Source: JAVVEH01 sp032251435 (lineage in GTDB: Bacteria; Verrucomicrobiota; Lentisphaeria; Oligosphaerales; MVZH01). Taken from it: a DNA stretch of 64,000 bases. A model generated the notes under the pieces. It had not been told where the DNA came from. It did not search any database and saw only the letters and a list, made by a program, of their open reading frames with translations. The stretch lies in the NCBI GenBank assembly GCA_032251435.1, contig JAVVEH010000007.1, positions 62,001 through 126,000 of the forward strand, in the 5' to 3' direction. Below, piece by piece: positions 1 through 9,471 of this stretch; within the stretch, counting starts at the first letter, position 1, and the number at the start of each line of letters is the position of its first letter. The translations under genes and the position numbers were made by a program.

Positions 1-5
1 GAGTT

Positions 6-116
6 GATGATCCTTCGACTTGTGCGGGAGATCATCGCTCCGGGGATACCCCGGGGCGACATGATTCGGAACCAATACCGGGCGAGCGCTCCGCTGCACA
101 AAATGCAGATAAGCGC
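6..116 (+). ncRNA. candidate retron msr-msd-like structured region
   Basis: Three stem-loops are packed just upstream of a retron-like reverse transcriptase. A 7-bp inverted repeat (GATGATC at 6-12, GATCATC at 30-36) comes first, then a perfect CCGGGG/CCCCGG hairpin at 40-54. The third is a two-step hairpin at 86-116 (GCGCT/AGCGC outside, CTGCA/TGCAG inside, 5-nt loop). Retrons carry their msr-msd RNA upstream of the RT gene, so place and structure fit. The branching guanosine and the a1/a2 repeats are not identified, and the 5' part may lie outside the window. Confidence 0.3.
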
Positions 117-169
117 GCGCTTCACCAGACGGGTCGAGTGCGTCCTCCCTCTTTTTTCTCATCTTCGGG

Positions 170-1507
170 GTGTCCATAGTGAAGGCAAAGCAAATCCGTG
201 TGGTGACTCTCGGAATGGCCGACGCACTTCTCGCTGGCCCCTGGGAATTGGAGCCCATGGCGACACGTCTTGCCGAGGCCCTGGAGCATCGCTGGCGTTG
301 GTTGCGACCTCTTGCGCGACGACTCATTGAACGGTTCCCCGCCCCTCCCGCATGCGAAGTACTTGCCCAGGCAATCTCCTGCGATGAAGGCTTCCAGAAG
401 GCCGTCAGAAATGGTACCCGCCCACGTATCGTCCGTTGGTTTTCTCAACCGTCAATCATGCAGCCAACGTTCCGCGAATGGCATCTGCCTAGAATTGATA
501 GCGCCAATGATCTGTCCAACTTTCTGGGTCTCACCTTTTCACAACTGTAGTGGCTGGCCGACTGTGAGGGGCGTCAAGGGCATGCCAGAGAGGTAAATCG
601 ACAGCACTACCGCAGTTATTGGCTGCGTAAACCGACAGGTGGATGGCGACTCGTCGAAGAACCGCTCTACCTGCTGAAGACCGCGCAACGATGTATTCTG
701 CACGGGATCCTGGACCGTGTTCCGCTGCATCCGGCGGCGTGCGCCTTTACGGCCTCCCGTTCGGTCGTGGATTACGCCGCCCCGCATGTCGGCAGAAAAG
801 TCGTCCTGCATCTTGACATAAGAAACTTCTTCCCCTCGATCCGCGCATCCAGGATTCACGCCATGCTGACCACTCTTGGTTTCGCCGCGCCGGTGGCGAG
901 ACTTATTACGGGCCTGTGCACCTCGACCGTGCCACTGAAGATCTGTCGGCAGCACGAGGGTGGAGAAATATACTCCTCCCCGCATCTGCCTCAGGGCGCG
1001 CCATCTTCACCAGCCCTAGCCAATATTGCGGCATTTCGACTGGATTGCCGCCTCGCCGCTGCCGCCCGCAGTGCGGGAGCGAGTTACACTCGTTATGCCG
1101 ACGATCTCGCCTTCTCCGGGGATGCGAATTTTGCCCGCGGAATCAAACGCTTCCTGACGCTTGTCTGGCGTATTGTCTATGACGAGGGGTTTGAAATCCA
1201 CCACCGCAAAACCCGGCTTATGCACCAAAGCGTCCGGCAGCGCCTCTGCGGACTCGTCGTGAACGAACGGATCAATATCGACCGCCAAAGTTATGATCGG
1301 CTCAAAGCCATTCTGACAAACTGCCTGCGCCATGGTCTGGAGACGCAGAATCGCCAAGGGCACCCCGACTTCCGTGAACACCTGCGCGGACGCATCGCCT
1401 ATGTGGAACAAATCAACCCGGTCAAAGGGGCGCGTCTGCTATCCCTCTTCGACGCGTTGCCGGCCAATCTTGGGAAAATGGGTGTTCCCGCCCGGATCTC
1501 GGGTTGA
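170..1507 (+). pseudogene. retron-like reverse transcriptase, interrupted by in-frame TAG
   Basis: One reading frame runs from a GTG at 170 (or ATG 215, MADALLAGPW) to 1507, broken only by a TAG at 548-550. Before the stop is an N-terminal region of about 126 residues. After it come the RT palm motifs: LDIRNFFPSI near residue 215, QGAPSSPALAN, and the catalytic YADD at about 309-312. The segments around the stop (GLTFSQL and WLADCEG) read as continuous family sequence, so this is one gene. Either it is inactivated by a nonsense mutation or a shorter protein is made from a later start. The last ~12 codons read into antisense metG sequence, so the true C-terminus is near 1455-1470. The frame is well preserved otherwise, so the break looks recent. 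Confidence 0.75.
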
Positions 1508-2307
1508 GAAAGACGCTTCTGAATCTCCGCGCTGGCGTCAGGCAGGAATGGACACAGCCAGTGGGCAATCTCGGCCAGAGTCCCCAGCCAACGCCGCAGA
1601 CTGGGGTGAATGGCCTCGGGATCTCCGGCCTTCAAAGCCAGCCAAGGCTTCTCCTGGTCAATCTCACGGTTTATGCCATTGATTTGTTCCCACAGGGCCT
1701 TCAATGCCGAGTCGAATTCGAAGGTCTCCAAAGCCCTGGCGAACGCTGGCGGCGGCTGATAGTGTCGGTCGTAAATCGGCGTATGTAAATCACTCTTTTC
1801 ACCTAAAGTCAGGAGTCGGCTTACCAAGTTGCCCAGCCCGTTGGCCAGATCAGAGTTGTAAGTCGCCGCCAGCCCATCGACATTGAAATCGCCATCCCCA
1901 AATGGCGAGAACGAGCGGAGCAAGTAATACCGCAACGCATCGGCACCATATTCTGCGATCAACGGGAATGGGTCGACAGCATTGGCTCCGGACTTGCTGA
2001 TTTTCTCCCCATTTACCGTGAGAAAACCATGGACCAGGAGTTTCTCTGGCAGAGGAAGTCCCGCCGAAAGAAGGAAAGCGGGCCAGTAGACAGCATGGAA
2101 TTTCCAGACATTCTTGCCAATGACATGAATTTTGTCAGTTGAGGAATCCCAGAACTCCAGGTCGCCGCTGCCTTCCCCGATGCCCTGACCGCTGACGTAA
2201 TTGATCAGGGCGTCAATCCACACGTAGATAATCTGGTCCGGATGACCGGGCACCGGAATGCCCCAGCCATCCACCCGTTCCGCCACCCGGGAGAAGCTTA
2301 GGGACAT
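1399..2307 (-). pseudogene. metG: methionyl-tRNA synthetase fragment (3' half)
   Basis: The product matches the C-terminal half of class Ia methionyl-tRNA synthetase: DGWGIPVPG, IIYVWIDALINYV, the KMSKS loop as KISKS (residues 102-106) and the anticodon-binding helical domain. The N-terminal Rossmann half with the HIGH motif and zinc knuckle is absent. The apparent start lies inside a 47-bp tandem repeat. The 3' end runs about 100 nt into the tail of the convergent reverse transcriptase frame, and normal MetG similarity stops near FPRL at about 1465. Cut at both ends, it is almost surely a non-functional remnant, and the cell needs an intact metG elsewhere. Confidence 0.8.
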
Positions 2308-2370
2308 GTTAATTGTCGCTCCCGTTCCGCCACCCGGGAGAAGCTTAGGGACATGTTAATTGTCGCTCCC
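2277..2370. repeat. 47-bp perfect tandem duplication at metG break
   Basis: Two identical 47-bp units lie head to tail (2277-2323 and 2324-2370), each beginning GTTCCGCCACCCGGG and ending GTCGCTCCC. They sit exactly where metG similarity ends, so the unit was probably duplicated during the rearrangement that removed the 5' half. Confidence 0.9.
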
Positions 2371-2506
2371 GGAGCTGGCGGAACGAGACAAGCGCCGTTC
2401 CCGACTCGTCGAACCGCTTTCGCTCCGCCCGCTCCTGTCCGTCGAATTTTGAACCTGTCCCCAGTTTGCCCAGTTTTCCGCAAATACCTTTCCGGATACC
2501 CTCTCG

Positions 2507-5500
2507 CTAGTGTTGGGTCGCAGGGGGAGGGGAATCGGGCGGCGCTGTTCGCATGCGGTAGAAGCCTCGACTTCTTGGACCAGGGGCGCCGACGACGAGT
2601 CCGTAGAAGTGCGAGGTCCCAAAGAGAATGTTCTCCATCCGTAGGGCCGTCTCGTTAACGCTAAGCTGCATTCCTGCTAGATCGACCCAACCGATACGAG
2701 GGCCGGGAAGCCGGAAGTGCAGTCGGCCTTCGTTAATGCAGAGCGGACCACAGGCTTCTGGGTAACGCAGTCCCTGTTCGACTAGCTGCTTGCCAACGTC
2801 CATGATCAGGTGTTTCCGAAGATCGCGTTTCGATAGCCCCCAAAGTTTGCTCTGTTGCATCCAGTAGATGTAGTTCTCGTCTTCTGCCACCTGCATGTAT
2901 GGCGCCAGCGCCAGGTAGGCGCCACGCCCCTCGGGATTGATAGACGTCGCCAGCACCTCCACAGTCCTTTTGGCGCAGTCAACGAGCAGTGGGTAGTTGG
3001 GACGCCCCACCACAGCGATCTGGCGACCTGCCTGCTCGAAAGCGATGACATATTGCGGATAGAATGCCAGTTCCGTATTTGTGGCTGCATTTCCGCGCTG
3101 CCGCCGCGCTTCGTGAAAGACGTCGACGGCGCCCCGGTTATCGACGAAAGAGAGGTCGACAAGCCAGTTGCGAGCGACCTCTGCCGCAGATGTATAACCC
3201 ACCCAAATGGTCCTGCCGGTTCCGTAGGCGTCGCCGCAACGGTAATCGCCTGCCGGCAGTCCGTTCTCCTGGCTGAATACATGCATGACGTTGCCCTGGA
3301 GATCTGTGATCACGATTTTGGCGCCGAGCGAGATCCAGAAATGCTGCCCATCATATGCAACGTCGCGGATTCCGCCGCTGAGGGGAACGGCATTGGTTCC
3401 CACAAATGGTTCCACGACACCCTCACGGCTCATCTTGAGTAGTGGCCAGCCAGGGGGGTTGAACGCAAGCAGGTCGAATCCCGTGTCGTATGACTGCCAG
3501 GAATAGAGCCGGCCGAAATCTTTCGGCCAGGGCGCATTGGCAGGAATGTGGGGGAGGTCGCCGGGATAGAAGGTTCCATCACGTGGCCCGATGAAATAGA
3601 GCCGTTCACCACTTTGATTGTGAAGCACGATCTTTTCGAACGGCTTAAAGGCAGGGACCTTGCCCGCACCGCCGTTGGCGTTGCTGGTTGCAAAATGACT
3701 TCTTTTCGGGTTGTCACCCTTCTCGACGCGGGCGAGGTGACTGCGGATGTTTCGCTGCAGTTCCAGGAACCGGCCATAGAGCGTGTGGTCACGTGATGGG
3801 ATTGCGTCCGCGGCTTCGGCGTCGATCTCCTTCAGGGCTGCCATGATTGTCGCGATTCTCGGCAGCATCTCCTCAAGAAAGGTGTAATCGCGCTCCAGCC
3901 AGGGCGTGAAGGGGGCTTCGGGAGTATCGCCGTAAGTAAGGCGGTGGCGGTAAATGAAGTACATGCTTGCGAATTCCGCATAGAATGGCCCCTTCGGCTC
4001 GCCAATCACCAGGGGTAACTGCTTTAGAAACCAGTCGATCTCCTCCACACGTTTGATTTGAATCCCCTCTACCAAGCGGCAAATGCCGTCGACTACACGC
4101 CGCTCGTTACCTGGCCATTGCCGCAGGAGGGTGATCGCCCGAAGGAGATCATTGAGGTAGCCGTCAATCTCCGCCTTTTTCGTCAACTCATGGGCATGAC
4201 GTGGAAATTGGTATTCGAAGGTGCGCTCAACAAATGCTTGCCATTGCTTATGCCTGTCCGGATCAGCCGCGGCATATTCATACAGGCTCAGCAACGCTTC
4301 CCGTCTTCTCTTGTCGAGTTCCAGCATTGGTGTTCGCAGCGTCGCATCCTGTCCGGCCCAGCGCCAGCACCCCCATAGGCGACTATCAACGGTGTCCCAG
4401 AAACCATTGGCGCTGTCTGAAACTGTGGGGGGGAGGCTTGAAAAGAACGTCTGTTCGACTGCGGCAGCGCCAAATTCCGCATAGACAATGGCGTCTCGCG
4501 GTTCAGTGGCGCAAACCCTAACCAGGGTTCCGTAGAGTCCAATCACTCGGTGTCGCACAAAATCCTTCAAGCGTGTGCCGCGCGCGAGTGATGGGTTTAT
4601 GGCTACGCCTCCCCAGGATTCCGGACAGGAAGCGTCGTCAGGCAGAATCAGCATCACCGTCTCGAGCAGGCTCAGCGCGTCAGCGTACTGTCCCCATGTG
4701 AGCAGTTCATGTGCTCTGATCCATAGTGACGTTGCTTCCGCCAGTTTATCTGTTGGCGGGGCAGTCGCGCCGGGGCCACCCAGCTTCCGCAGTTTGGAAA
4801 AGACTTCGTCGCGCAGCCGGTCTGCGATTTCCGGCGGTGTTCCTGCGATGTGGCTCCTGGCGATGACACGCTCGCCTTCGCGGAAATCCAGCTCAAGGGT
4901 CGTCCTTTTGATCTGCTTGCCATCCATCGAGAGTTCATTTCGATAGTTCCCAGAGATCAGAAGGGGGGTGCTGTGAGCAAAGATGCCGCGCACCTCCTCG
5001 CATAGTTCGGCTTCCTGCACAAAAGCTCTCGCTTCATCCATCTCGACAACAGCCCGGCCGGGAAGTTCGCCAGCGAACTGCTCCACCATTACTTGGTAGC
5101 TTTTTGTCTGATACTCATATCGACGTCCCAGATCCCGCGAGAGAAATGGAGAGACGGCCACGATCTGGCTTCCCTTGTTCGCGTGTGCGCTGACCGACTG
5201 TCTGACAAGTTCTGACAGCGCTTCTGCTGCCGATTGCAGGTGTATGTCCTGCAAAGGCCAGGCTGCTGTTTTGAGACGCAGACCCGTATTGACACTTGCA
5301 ATGCACGTCGTCAGCGCATCCTGGCCATCGACGCTCCTCTGCCCCAGGAAAAGCAGCATGTCGGCCCGGAGGCGATTTCCCAAGCGCCGTCGTTCGCTGA
5401 CTCCTTTGGCTGAGACGAGCATTTCCAACTCGATTTCAGGCAATAGCTTCGCCAGTTCCGCGCGGTCCAGGATTACAAGCCCGGGCTGATTGCTGAGTTC

Positions 5501-5656
5501 CGACTCGACAAGGTCTCTAATTGCAAGGATTTCAGCACGATCGGATCGGCCAATCACCGCGAGTTTGACATCCGCGGCAAAGAGCGGTCGGAGGAGAGCC
5601 AGACAGGCGAACATCGCGCAGCAGAGCTGAAATCTGTTCAACACTCTATCCCCCAT
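2507..5656 (-). CDS. large secreted protein, CsgG-like N-terminus
   Basis: A 1,049-residue protein with an N-terminal signal peptide (hydrophobic CAMFACLALLRPLFA, cleavage near AAD). Residues ~28-110 (VAVIGRS-like start, SELSNQPGLVILDRAEL) resemble the nucleotide-free domain of CsgG/FlgO-type outer-membrane assembly proteins, and a second similar block follows at ~165-300. The middle is helical; the last ~350 residues have short repeated strands (WISLGAKIVITDLQGN) suggestive of a beta-propeller. No catalytic motif was recognised. The start is uncertain: ATG 5656 lacks a good ribosome site and overlaps the broken HAD gene, and a start at residue 15 is possible. Probably exported to the periplasm or surface; role unknown. 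Confidence 0.7.
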   Translation of the reverse strand: MGDRVLNRFQLCCAMFACLALLRPLFAADVKLAVIGRSDRAEILAIRDLVESELSNQPGLVILDRAELAKLLPEIELEMLVSAKGVSERRRLGNRLRADMLLFLGQRSVDGQDALTTCIASVNTGLRLKTAAWPLQDIHLQSAAEALSELVRQSVSAHANKGSQIVAVSPFLSRDLGRRYEYQTKSYQVMVEQFAGELPGRAVVEMDEARAFVQEAELCEEVRGIFAHSTPLLISGNYRNELSMDGKQIKRTTLELDFREGERVIARSHIAGTPPEIADRLRDEVFSKLRKLGGPGATAPPTDKLAEATSLWIRAHELLTWGQYADALSLLETVMLILPDDASCPESWGGVAINPSLARGTRLKDFVRHRVIGLYGTLVRVCATEPRDAIVYAEFGAAAVEQTFFSSLPPTVSDSANGFWDTVDSRLWGCWRWAGQDATLRTPMLELDKRRREALLSLYEYAAADPDRHKQWQAFVERTFEYQFPRHAHELTKKAEIDGYLNDLLRAITLLRQWPGNERRVVDGICRLVEGIQIKRVEEIDWFLKQLPLVIGEPKGPFYAEFASMYFIYRHRLTYGDTPEAPFTPWLERDYTFLEEMLPRIATIMAALKEIDAEAADAIPSRDHTLYGRFLELQRNIRSHLARVEKGDNPKRSHFATSNANGGAGKVPAFKPFEKIVLHNQSGERLYFIGPRDGTFYPGDLPHIPANAPWPKDFGRLYSWQSYDTGFDLLAFNPPGWPLLKMSREGVVEPFVGTNAVPLSGGIRDVAYDGQHFWISLGAKIVITDLQGNVMHVFSQENGLPAGDYRCGDAYGTGRTIWVGYTSAAEVARNWLVDLSFVDNRGAVDVFHEARRQRGNAATNTELAFYPQYVIAFEQAGRQIAVVGRPNYPLLVDCAKRTVEVLATSINPEGRGAYLALAPYMQVAEDENYIYWMQQSKLWGLSKRDLRKHLIMDVGKQLVEQGLRYPEACGPLCINEGRLHFRLPGPRIGWVDLAGMQLSVNETALRMENILFGTSHFYGLVVGAPGPRSRGFYRMRTAPPDSPPPATQH

Positions 5657-5967
5657 ATGAAAGAGGAGCGGGCATGGGGACAGACATAGGTCGCGGCGAT
5701 GGGAATGCCGTGGCTTGCCAGGTAGGAGACCACATGGGCATTCACGCGGTCGACATCCCGCAAGGTGATAGTCCCGTCGGCCACCCCGGCTTGGTTGGTG
5801 ACCATGAAAAGCATAAAGTGCTCCGCCAGTCGGCGCAGTGCCGGGACGGTGTCATCGAAAAAGACGACATCAGAGGGATCTGACAGGTATCCCCGGTCTT
5901 CAATGATCGTGCCGTCACGATCCAGAAATACGGCGGGTACGGCTTTGCTGCTGGGGCGTTTTATCAT
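5638..5967 (-). pseudogene. HAD-family bisphosphatase (GmhB/HisB-N type), 3'-truncated
   Basis: The first ~90 residues are a clear HAD phosphatase of the D,D-heptose 1,7-bisphosphate phosphatase/HisB-N group: nucleophile motif FLDRDGT (D16, D18), motif II MVTNQAG (T57-N58-Q59) and the start of the cysteine cluster at YVCPHA. Family members run to about 180 residues, with the zinc-binding CxH/CxC set and the motif III-IV lysine and aspartates. Here the frame ends 11 residues after CPHA, where the adjoining large secreted gene begins. The lost half carries essential residues, so it is probably inactive. It is divergent from the M48 protease. Confidence 0.65.
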
Positions 5968-6018
5968 GTGTCCGGCGCTGTGTCAATAGATGGTGAGAAA
6001 TGAAAAGATAAGGATCCT

Positions 6019-7437
6019 TTGCCGGAGCGCAAGCCGAGTTTACGAAATGACGCGGCCAGTGGCAAGGGCAGTGTTCCGGGCGGTGACCCGTTCCATTTGC
6101 CCCATTTTTTGACGGACGCGGATAGAGAGCTATATTCGCCCGCCGGGTTTGAGTCGCTTCACCACCGCATGCTGAGGATATGTCGCATGAATCTGTTCGC
6201 TGGTATTATTGTATTCGCCCTGGTCGGGGAGTGGTTGCTGGAATTGATCGCCGACATCCTGAATTTGCGGCATTTTCCCGCCGCGGTCCCCGCGCCCTTC
6301 GCGGATGTTTACACAGATGAGGATTACGCTAAATCACGCGCCTACGCCCGGGTCACCACGCGTTTCGGCTGGGTGAAATCCATCGTCAGTCTGGTCACGC
6401 TTCTGGTTTTCTGGGGACTGGGAGGATTCGCTCTGCTAAACCGCTGGGTCACAGGCTTGGCGGATTCCGGTTTTTTGGCCAGTTCAATCGTCCGTGGCAT
6501 CCTCTTTATCAGTGTGCTGGCGGCGGCGCGTGTTGTTTTGTCGTTACCCTTCAGCTTATACAGCACCTTTGTGATCGAAGAGCGCTTCGGCTTCAATAAA
6601 ACCACGCTCAAAACCTTTGTCGCCGATCTCGTCAAAAGTCTCTTGCTGGGAGCCCTCATCGGCTGGCCCCTGCTGGCGGGCGTTATCTGGTTTTTCGAGG
6701 TGTCCGGCGACTTGGCCTGGGTGTTCTGCTGGATCTTTCTGACACTGGTCAGCCTGATCATCCATTATGTGGCCCCCACCTGGATCATGCCGTTGTTCAA
6801 CACATTCACGCCGCTGGAAGACGGCAGCCTGAAAGCCAAAATCACCGCCTTCGCCCAAAAAGTGGCTTTTCCTCTGCGCGGAGTCTATGTCATTGACGGT
6901 TCCCGGCGCAGCTCCAAAGGCAACGCCTTTTTCACTGGTTTCGGCAGAAACAAACGCGTCGCTTTATACGACACCTTGATTGAGAAGCAGACGGAAGACC
7001 AACTGGTCGGGGTGTTGGCCCATGAAATTGGCCATTATAAGAAAAAACACATCCTGATTCAGCTGATCATCGGCATCGCGCAATCCGGGGTCATGCTGTT
7101 TTTACTGGGAGTCTTTCTACGCAGCCCCGGGTTATTCCAAGCTTTCCAATTGCCCGGGGACACGTTGCCGGTTTACGCAGGTTTGATTTTCTTCTCGCTG
7201 CTGTTTTCTCCGGTCAATCTCGTTCTCGGGATCCTCATGAATGTGTTGTCGCGGAAAATGGAGTACCAGGCCGACCGCTTCGCGGCGGAAAACACCGGCA
7301 AACCGGAAGACTTGGCCGAAGCCCTGAAAAAACTGTCCAAAGACAGCCTGTCCGAATTGTCTCCCCATCCGCTCACCGTTATCCTGCATTATTCACATCC
7401 GCCTATTCTAGAGCGGCTCAAAGCCTTGACGGAATGA
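6019..7437 (+). CDS. M48 family membrane metallopeptidase (Ste24/CAAX protease 1-like)
   Basis: A 472-residue polytopic membrane zinc protease. The HExxH motif is HEIGH (H335, E336, H339), and the third ligand is E415 in MEYQADRFA, the Ste24 signature ExxxD. Hydrophobic segments lie at roughly 57-78, 118-140, 160-185, 215-265, 345-370 and 380-405, matching the seven-helix Ste24 fold. The C-terminal SPHPLTVILHYSHPP motif is also typical. In bacteria such proteases act in membrane-protein quality control; the substrate here is unknown. TTG 6019 is the upstream-most start, with AAGGA just before it. ATG 6169 would remove about 50 residues ahead of the first helix. Confidence 0.88.
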   Translation: MPERKPSLRNDAASGKGSVPGGDPFHLPHFLTDADRELYSPAGFESLHHRMLRICRMNLFAGIIVFALVGEWLLELIADILNLRHFPAAVPAPFADVYTDEDYAKSRAYARVTTRFGWVKSIVSLVTLLVFWGLGGFALLNRWVTGLADSGFLASSIVRGILFISVLAAARVVLSLPFSLYSTFVIEERFGFNKTTLKTFVADLVKSLLLGALIGWPLLAGVIWFFEVSGDLAWVFCWIFLTLVSLIIHYVAPTWIMPLFNTFTPLEDGSLKAKITAFAQKVAFPLRGVYVIDGSRRSSKGNAFFTGFGRNKRVALYDTLIEKQTEDQLVGVLAHEIGHYKKKHILIQLIIGIAQSGVMLFLLGVFLRSPGLFQAFQLPGDTLPVYAGLIFFSLLFSPVNLVLGILMNVLSRKMEYQADRFAAENTGKPEDLAEALKKLSKDSLSELSPHPLTVILHYSHPPILERLKALTE

Positions 7438-7548
7438 AGGAAAAGGGGAATCGGGGGGGGGAAATATGTTTGTCGTGCTATTTCCACGTAACAATGGAAG
7501 CCGCACGCTTAATACAGTTGTGAGTGATTGCGTGTAAAAAATAAAGAG

Positions 7549-8271
7549 ATGAAGCGGAATGTGGACATAAAGTCGACTATGAGACAAGGGTGTGTGTTTC
7601 CGCATACCCGTTGGTCGCTTGTCGTCTCGGCGGCCGACGGCGCGGAGGTGTCGCTGGAGACGTTATGCAGGCTGTATTGGCAACCGGTCTACGCCGTGGC
7701 CCGCCACGCCGGACATGATGTGGAAACCGCCAAAGATCTGACGCAGGGGTTTTTCGCCAAGCTGCTGGAAAAGGGCTGGCTGGGGTCGGCCGACCGCGAA
7801 CGGGGCCGCTTCCGGACATTTCTGGTGACGGCGTTGAAGCGCTACATGATCAACGAGTGGCGCCGCGAATGCGCCGTCAAACGGGGCGGGCGTGCGCCAG
7901 TGCTGCCATTGGACACCGCATTGGCCGAACGCATTGAAGCGCGGGAAGGCGCTCATGCGCTTTCACCGGACGCTCTGTTCGACCGCCGCTGGGCGCTCGC
8001 ACTCCTCGACCAGGCCATGCGGCGGCTGGAAGCTGAATGGCCGGGCGGACAGTTCGATATCCTGAAGCCCTGCCTCACGGCCGGGCGCGGCGAGATCGAT
8101 TATGCGGCGTTGGCACGGCAACTGGCGTGCAGCGAAGGCGCGGCCCGGGTGGCGGCGCACCGGCTGCGCAAGCGCTACCGGGCGGTCATCCGCGAGGAGG
8201 TGGCGCGGACGGTGGCCGATGACACCGACGTGGCCGATGAACTCCGGGCGCTGATGAATGCGCTGGGGTGA
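7549..8271 (+). CDS. ECF-like RNA polymerase sigma factor
   Basis: The protein opens with FPHTRWSLVVSA, the usual beginning of a sigma-factor family abundant in planctomycetes and relatives. Region 2 follows (LYWQPVYAVARHAG, DLTQGFFAKLLEK, then RFRTFLVTALKRYMINEWRRE), and region 4 has a helix-turn-helix in DYAALARQLACSEGAARVAAHRLRKRYR. In many relatives this family is encoded next to a Ser/Thr kinase; none is seen here. The start is not certain: ATG 7549 and ATG 7579 (MRQGCVF) are both reasonable, and the frame is open back to TTG 7528. It stands alone, followed by a probable terminator. Confidence 0.88.
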   Translation: MKRNVDIKSTMRQGCVFPHTRWSLVVSAADGAEVSLETLCRLYWQPVYAVARHAGHDVETAKDLTQGFFAKLLEKGWLGSADRERGRFRTFLVTALKRYMINEWRRECAVKRGGRAPVLPLDTALAERIEAREGAHALSPDALFDRRWALALLDQAMRRLEAEWPGGQFDILKPCLTAGRGEIDYAALARQLACSEGAARVAAHRLRKRYRAVIREEVARTVADDTDVADELRALMNALG

Positions 8272-8315
8272 GGGAGTGGCTCAAAAAATCGCAACGACTT
8301 TGCAGCCGAACCGAT

Positions 8316-8343
8316 GGTTGGCACGGCCAACCTTGCCTTTTTA
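8316..8343 (+). terminator. probable terminator after sigma factor
   Basis: GGTTGG (8316-8321) and CCAACC (8327-8332) form a short GC-rich hairpin with a 5-nt loop. TTGCC and five T's follow, 45 nt after the sigma gene stop. The stem is short and the T-run interrupted, so termination may be partial. Confidence 0.4.
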
Positions 8344-8697
8344 CTGCCGACACGGGTTTTATTATTGAAAGTTCATAGTTTTCTGTTGATTTTTCAATGC
8401 ATTTGCCGTATGCTTTTCAAAGGGACGTGCTCAACAAGTTAACGATTATGGTGTAAAGCCCCAGGAAACATAAAGTAAAACGAAGAAGCCCTGAAGATGC
8501 GTTACAAGCCATTTCCCAATAAAAACTTAAATTTCCACTTCAGGGCTAAATCACATGGGTGACGGTTTGAATTGCAACCACACAAAACTGAATTCATAAA
8601 ACCGCACCGGCAAGCAAAGAAATTGCAGAAAATCCGGTCTAATACCGTGTGGCCTGTCAGCCAATGTCGGCTCGAAGAGAAAAGCGAAGAGGGAAAC
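8344..8697. other. gene-free interval with one inverted repeat
   Basis: No supported gene. It holds an inverted repeat (AGCCCTGAAG at 8487-8496, CTTCAGGGCT at 8538-8547) with a 41-nt AT-rich spacer. That could be a miniature element or the ends of a vanished insertion. The leader of the next cluster would lie near the right end, but no clear promoter was found. Confidence 0.4.
8487..8547. repeat. 61-bp inverted repeat, possible mini-element
   Basis: Perfect 10-bp arms AGCCCTGAAG/CTTCAGGGCT flank 41 nt. The size and terminal arms fit a small non-autonomous element. No target-site duplication is obvious and no other copy was seen in the window. Confidence 0.4.
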
Positions 8698-9471
8698 ATG
8701 AAGAAAGATCGGTTGTCTTGGTCGATTCTCATCGTGGGTGTGATTGCGATTGTGGCGGTTGGTTACATGGCCTGGGCGAAAGAAATTGTCAGGCGCCAAG
8801 CTCTGCTGCCCCATGCCGAGGCGCTCCTGGAACTCAGGCAACTTCGCGACTCCGCCGCCGATGCCGAAGCGGATGCACTCCTTGTTCACCGGCTGGAGGT
8901 TATGTCTGAAGGTCTTCGGGGCAAAAAAACAAGGTTCCCGTTTCCTCCCCGCGAAGCCGTGGCGATGGCCGACAAGATCGATGCCTACCTGGCTTCAGCG
9001 GCCAACAGGAATGCCGATCCTGCCGAAATCGAAAATCGTCTGATGAAAAATGCGGCATCCGCAAAGCCGCCCAGCGAAAATGTTCTGCATAAAACACCCA
9101 CCCAGCAGTTCAAAACGGCTCGGTCGGCAGAAGTCGAACAAGAGGCGCCTGTTTCGGAGTCAGAACTCCTGGCTTTGGGATTTATGAAGGAATCACGTCG
9201 TCCTCACTGGCTGGATCCAGTATTCGTGATGAGGGGCGCATCTCTTGACCATGTCGCCGGGAAGCTTCATTTTCGTGTGGACCAGATTAGGGCCACAATC
9301 CAAGCCTCCGGCCCTGAAGACGCTCATCATGCATTTACACCTGGCGGAATATGCTGGATTGAGTTGGTACCGGAGACTCAGGATATCCAAGACGGCAGAT
9401 CCATTGTAAACGTGGTTCTGCAACCACACGCGGAGAACAAGACGGCAGGACAAGGAGGAGAGGATCTATGA
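8698..9471 (+). CDS. membrane-anchored protein of unknown function
   Basis: A 257-residue protein starting at ATG 8698 after a purine-rich GAAGAGGGA. Residues ~8-24 (ILIVGVIAIVAVGYMAW) are one transmembrane anchor or uncleaved signal. The rest is helical, charged and probably outside the membrane, ending in a beta-rich part around HWLDPVFVMRG. It is not recognised. Its stop overlaps the next start (ATGATG), the first of several tight junctions that make 8698-14676 look like one transcript. Confidence 0.6.
   Translation: MKKDRLSWSILIVGVIAIVAVGYMAWAKEIVRRQALLPHAEALLELRQLRDSAADAEADALLVHRLEVMSEGLRGKKTRFPFPPREAVAMADKIDAYLASAANRNADPAEIENRLMKNAASAKPPSENVLHKTPTQQFKTARSAEVEQEAPVSESELLALGFMKESRRPHWLDPVFVMRGASLDHVAGKLHFRVDQIRATIQASGPEDAHHAFTPGGICWIELVPETQDIQDGRSIVNVVLQPHAENKTAGQGGEDL

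Noticed and set aside
170..1507. Recoding of UAG as an amino acid in the reverse transcriptase
   Set aside because: prfA is intact, and no other gene in the window has an internal TAG, so a nonsense mutation or sequencing error is simpler.
2298..2483. Short minus-strand frame upstream of the metG fragment
   Set aside because: It is made of the tandem repeat and lacks any known domain. It does not rebuild MetG's N-terminus.
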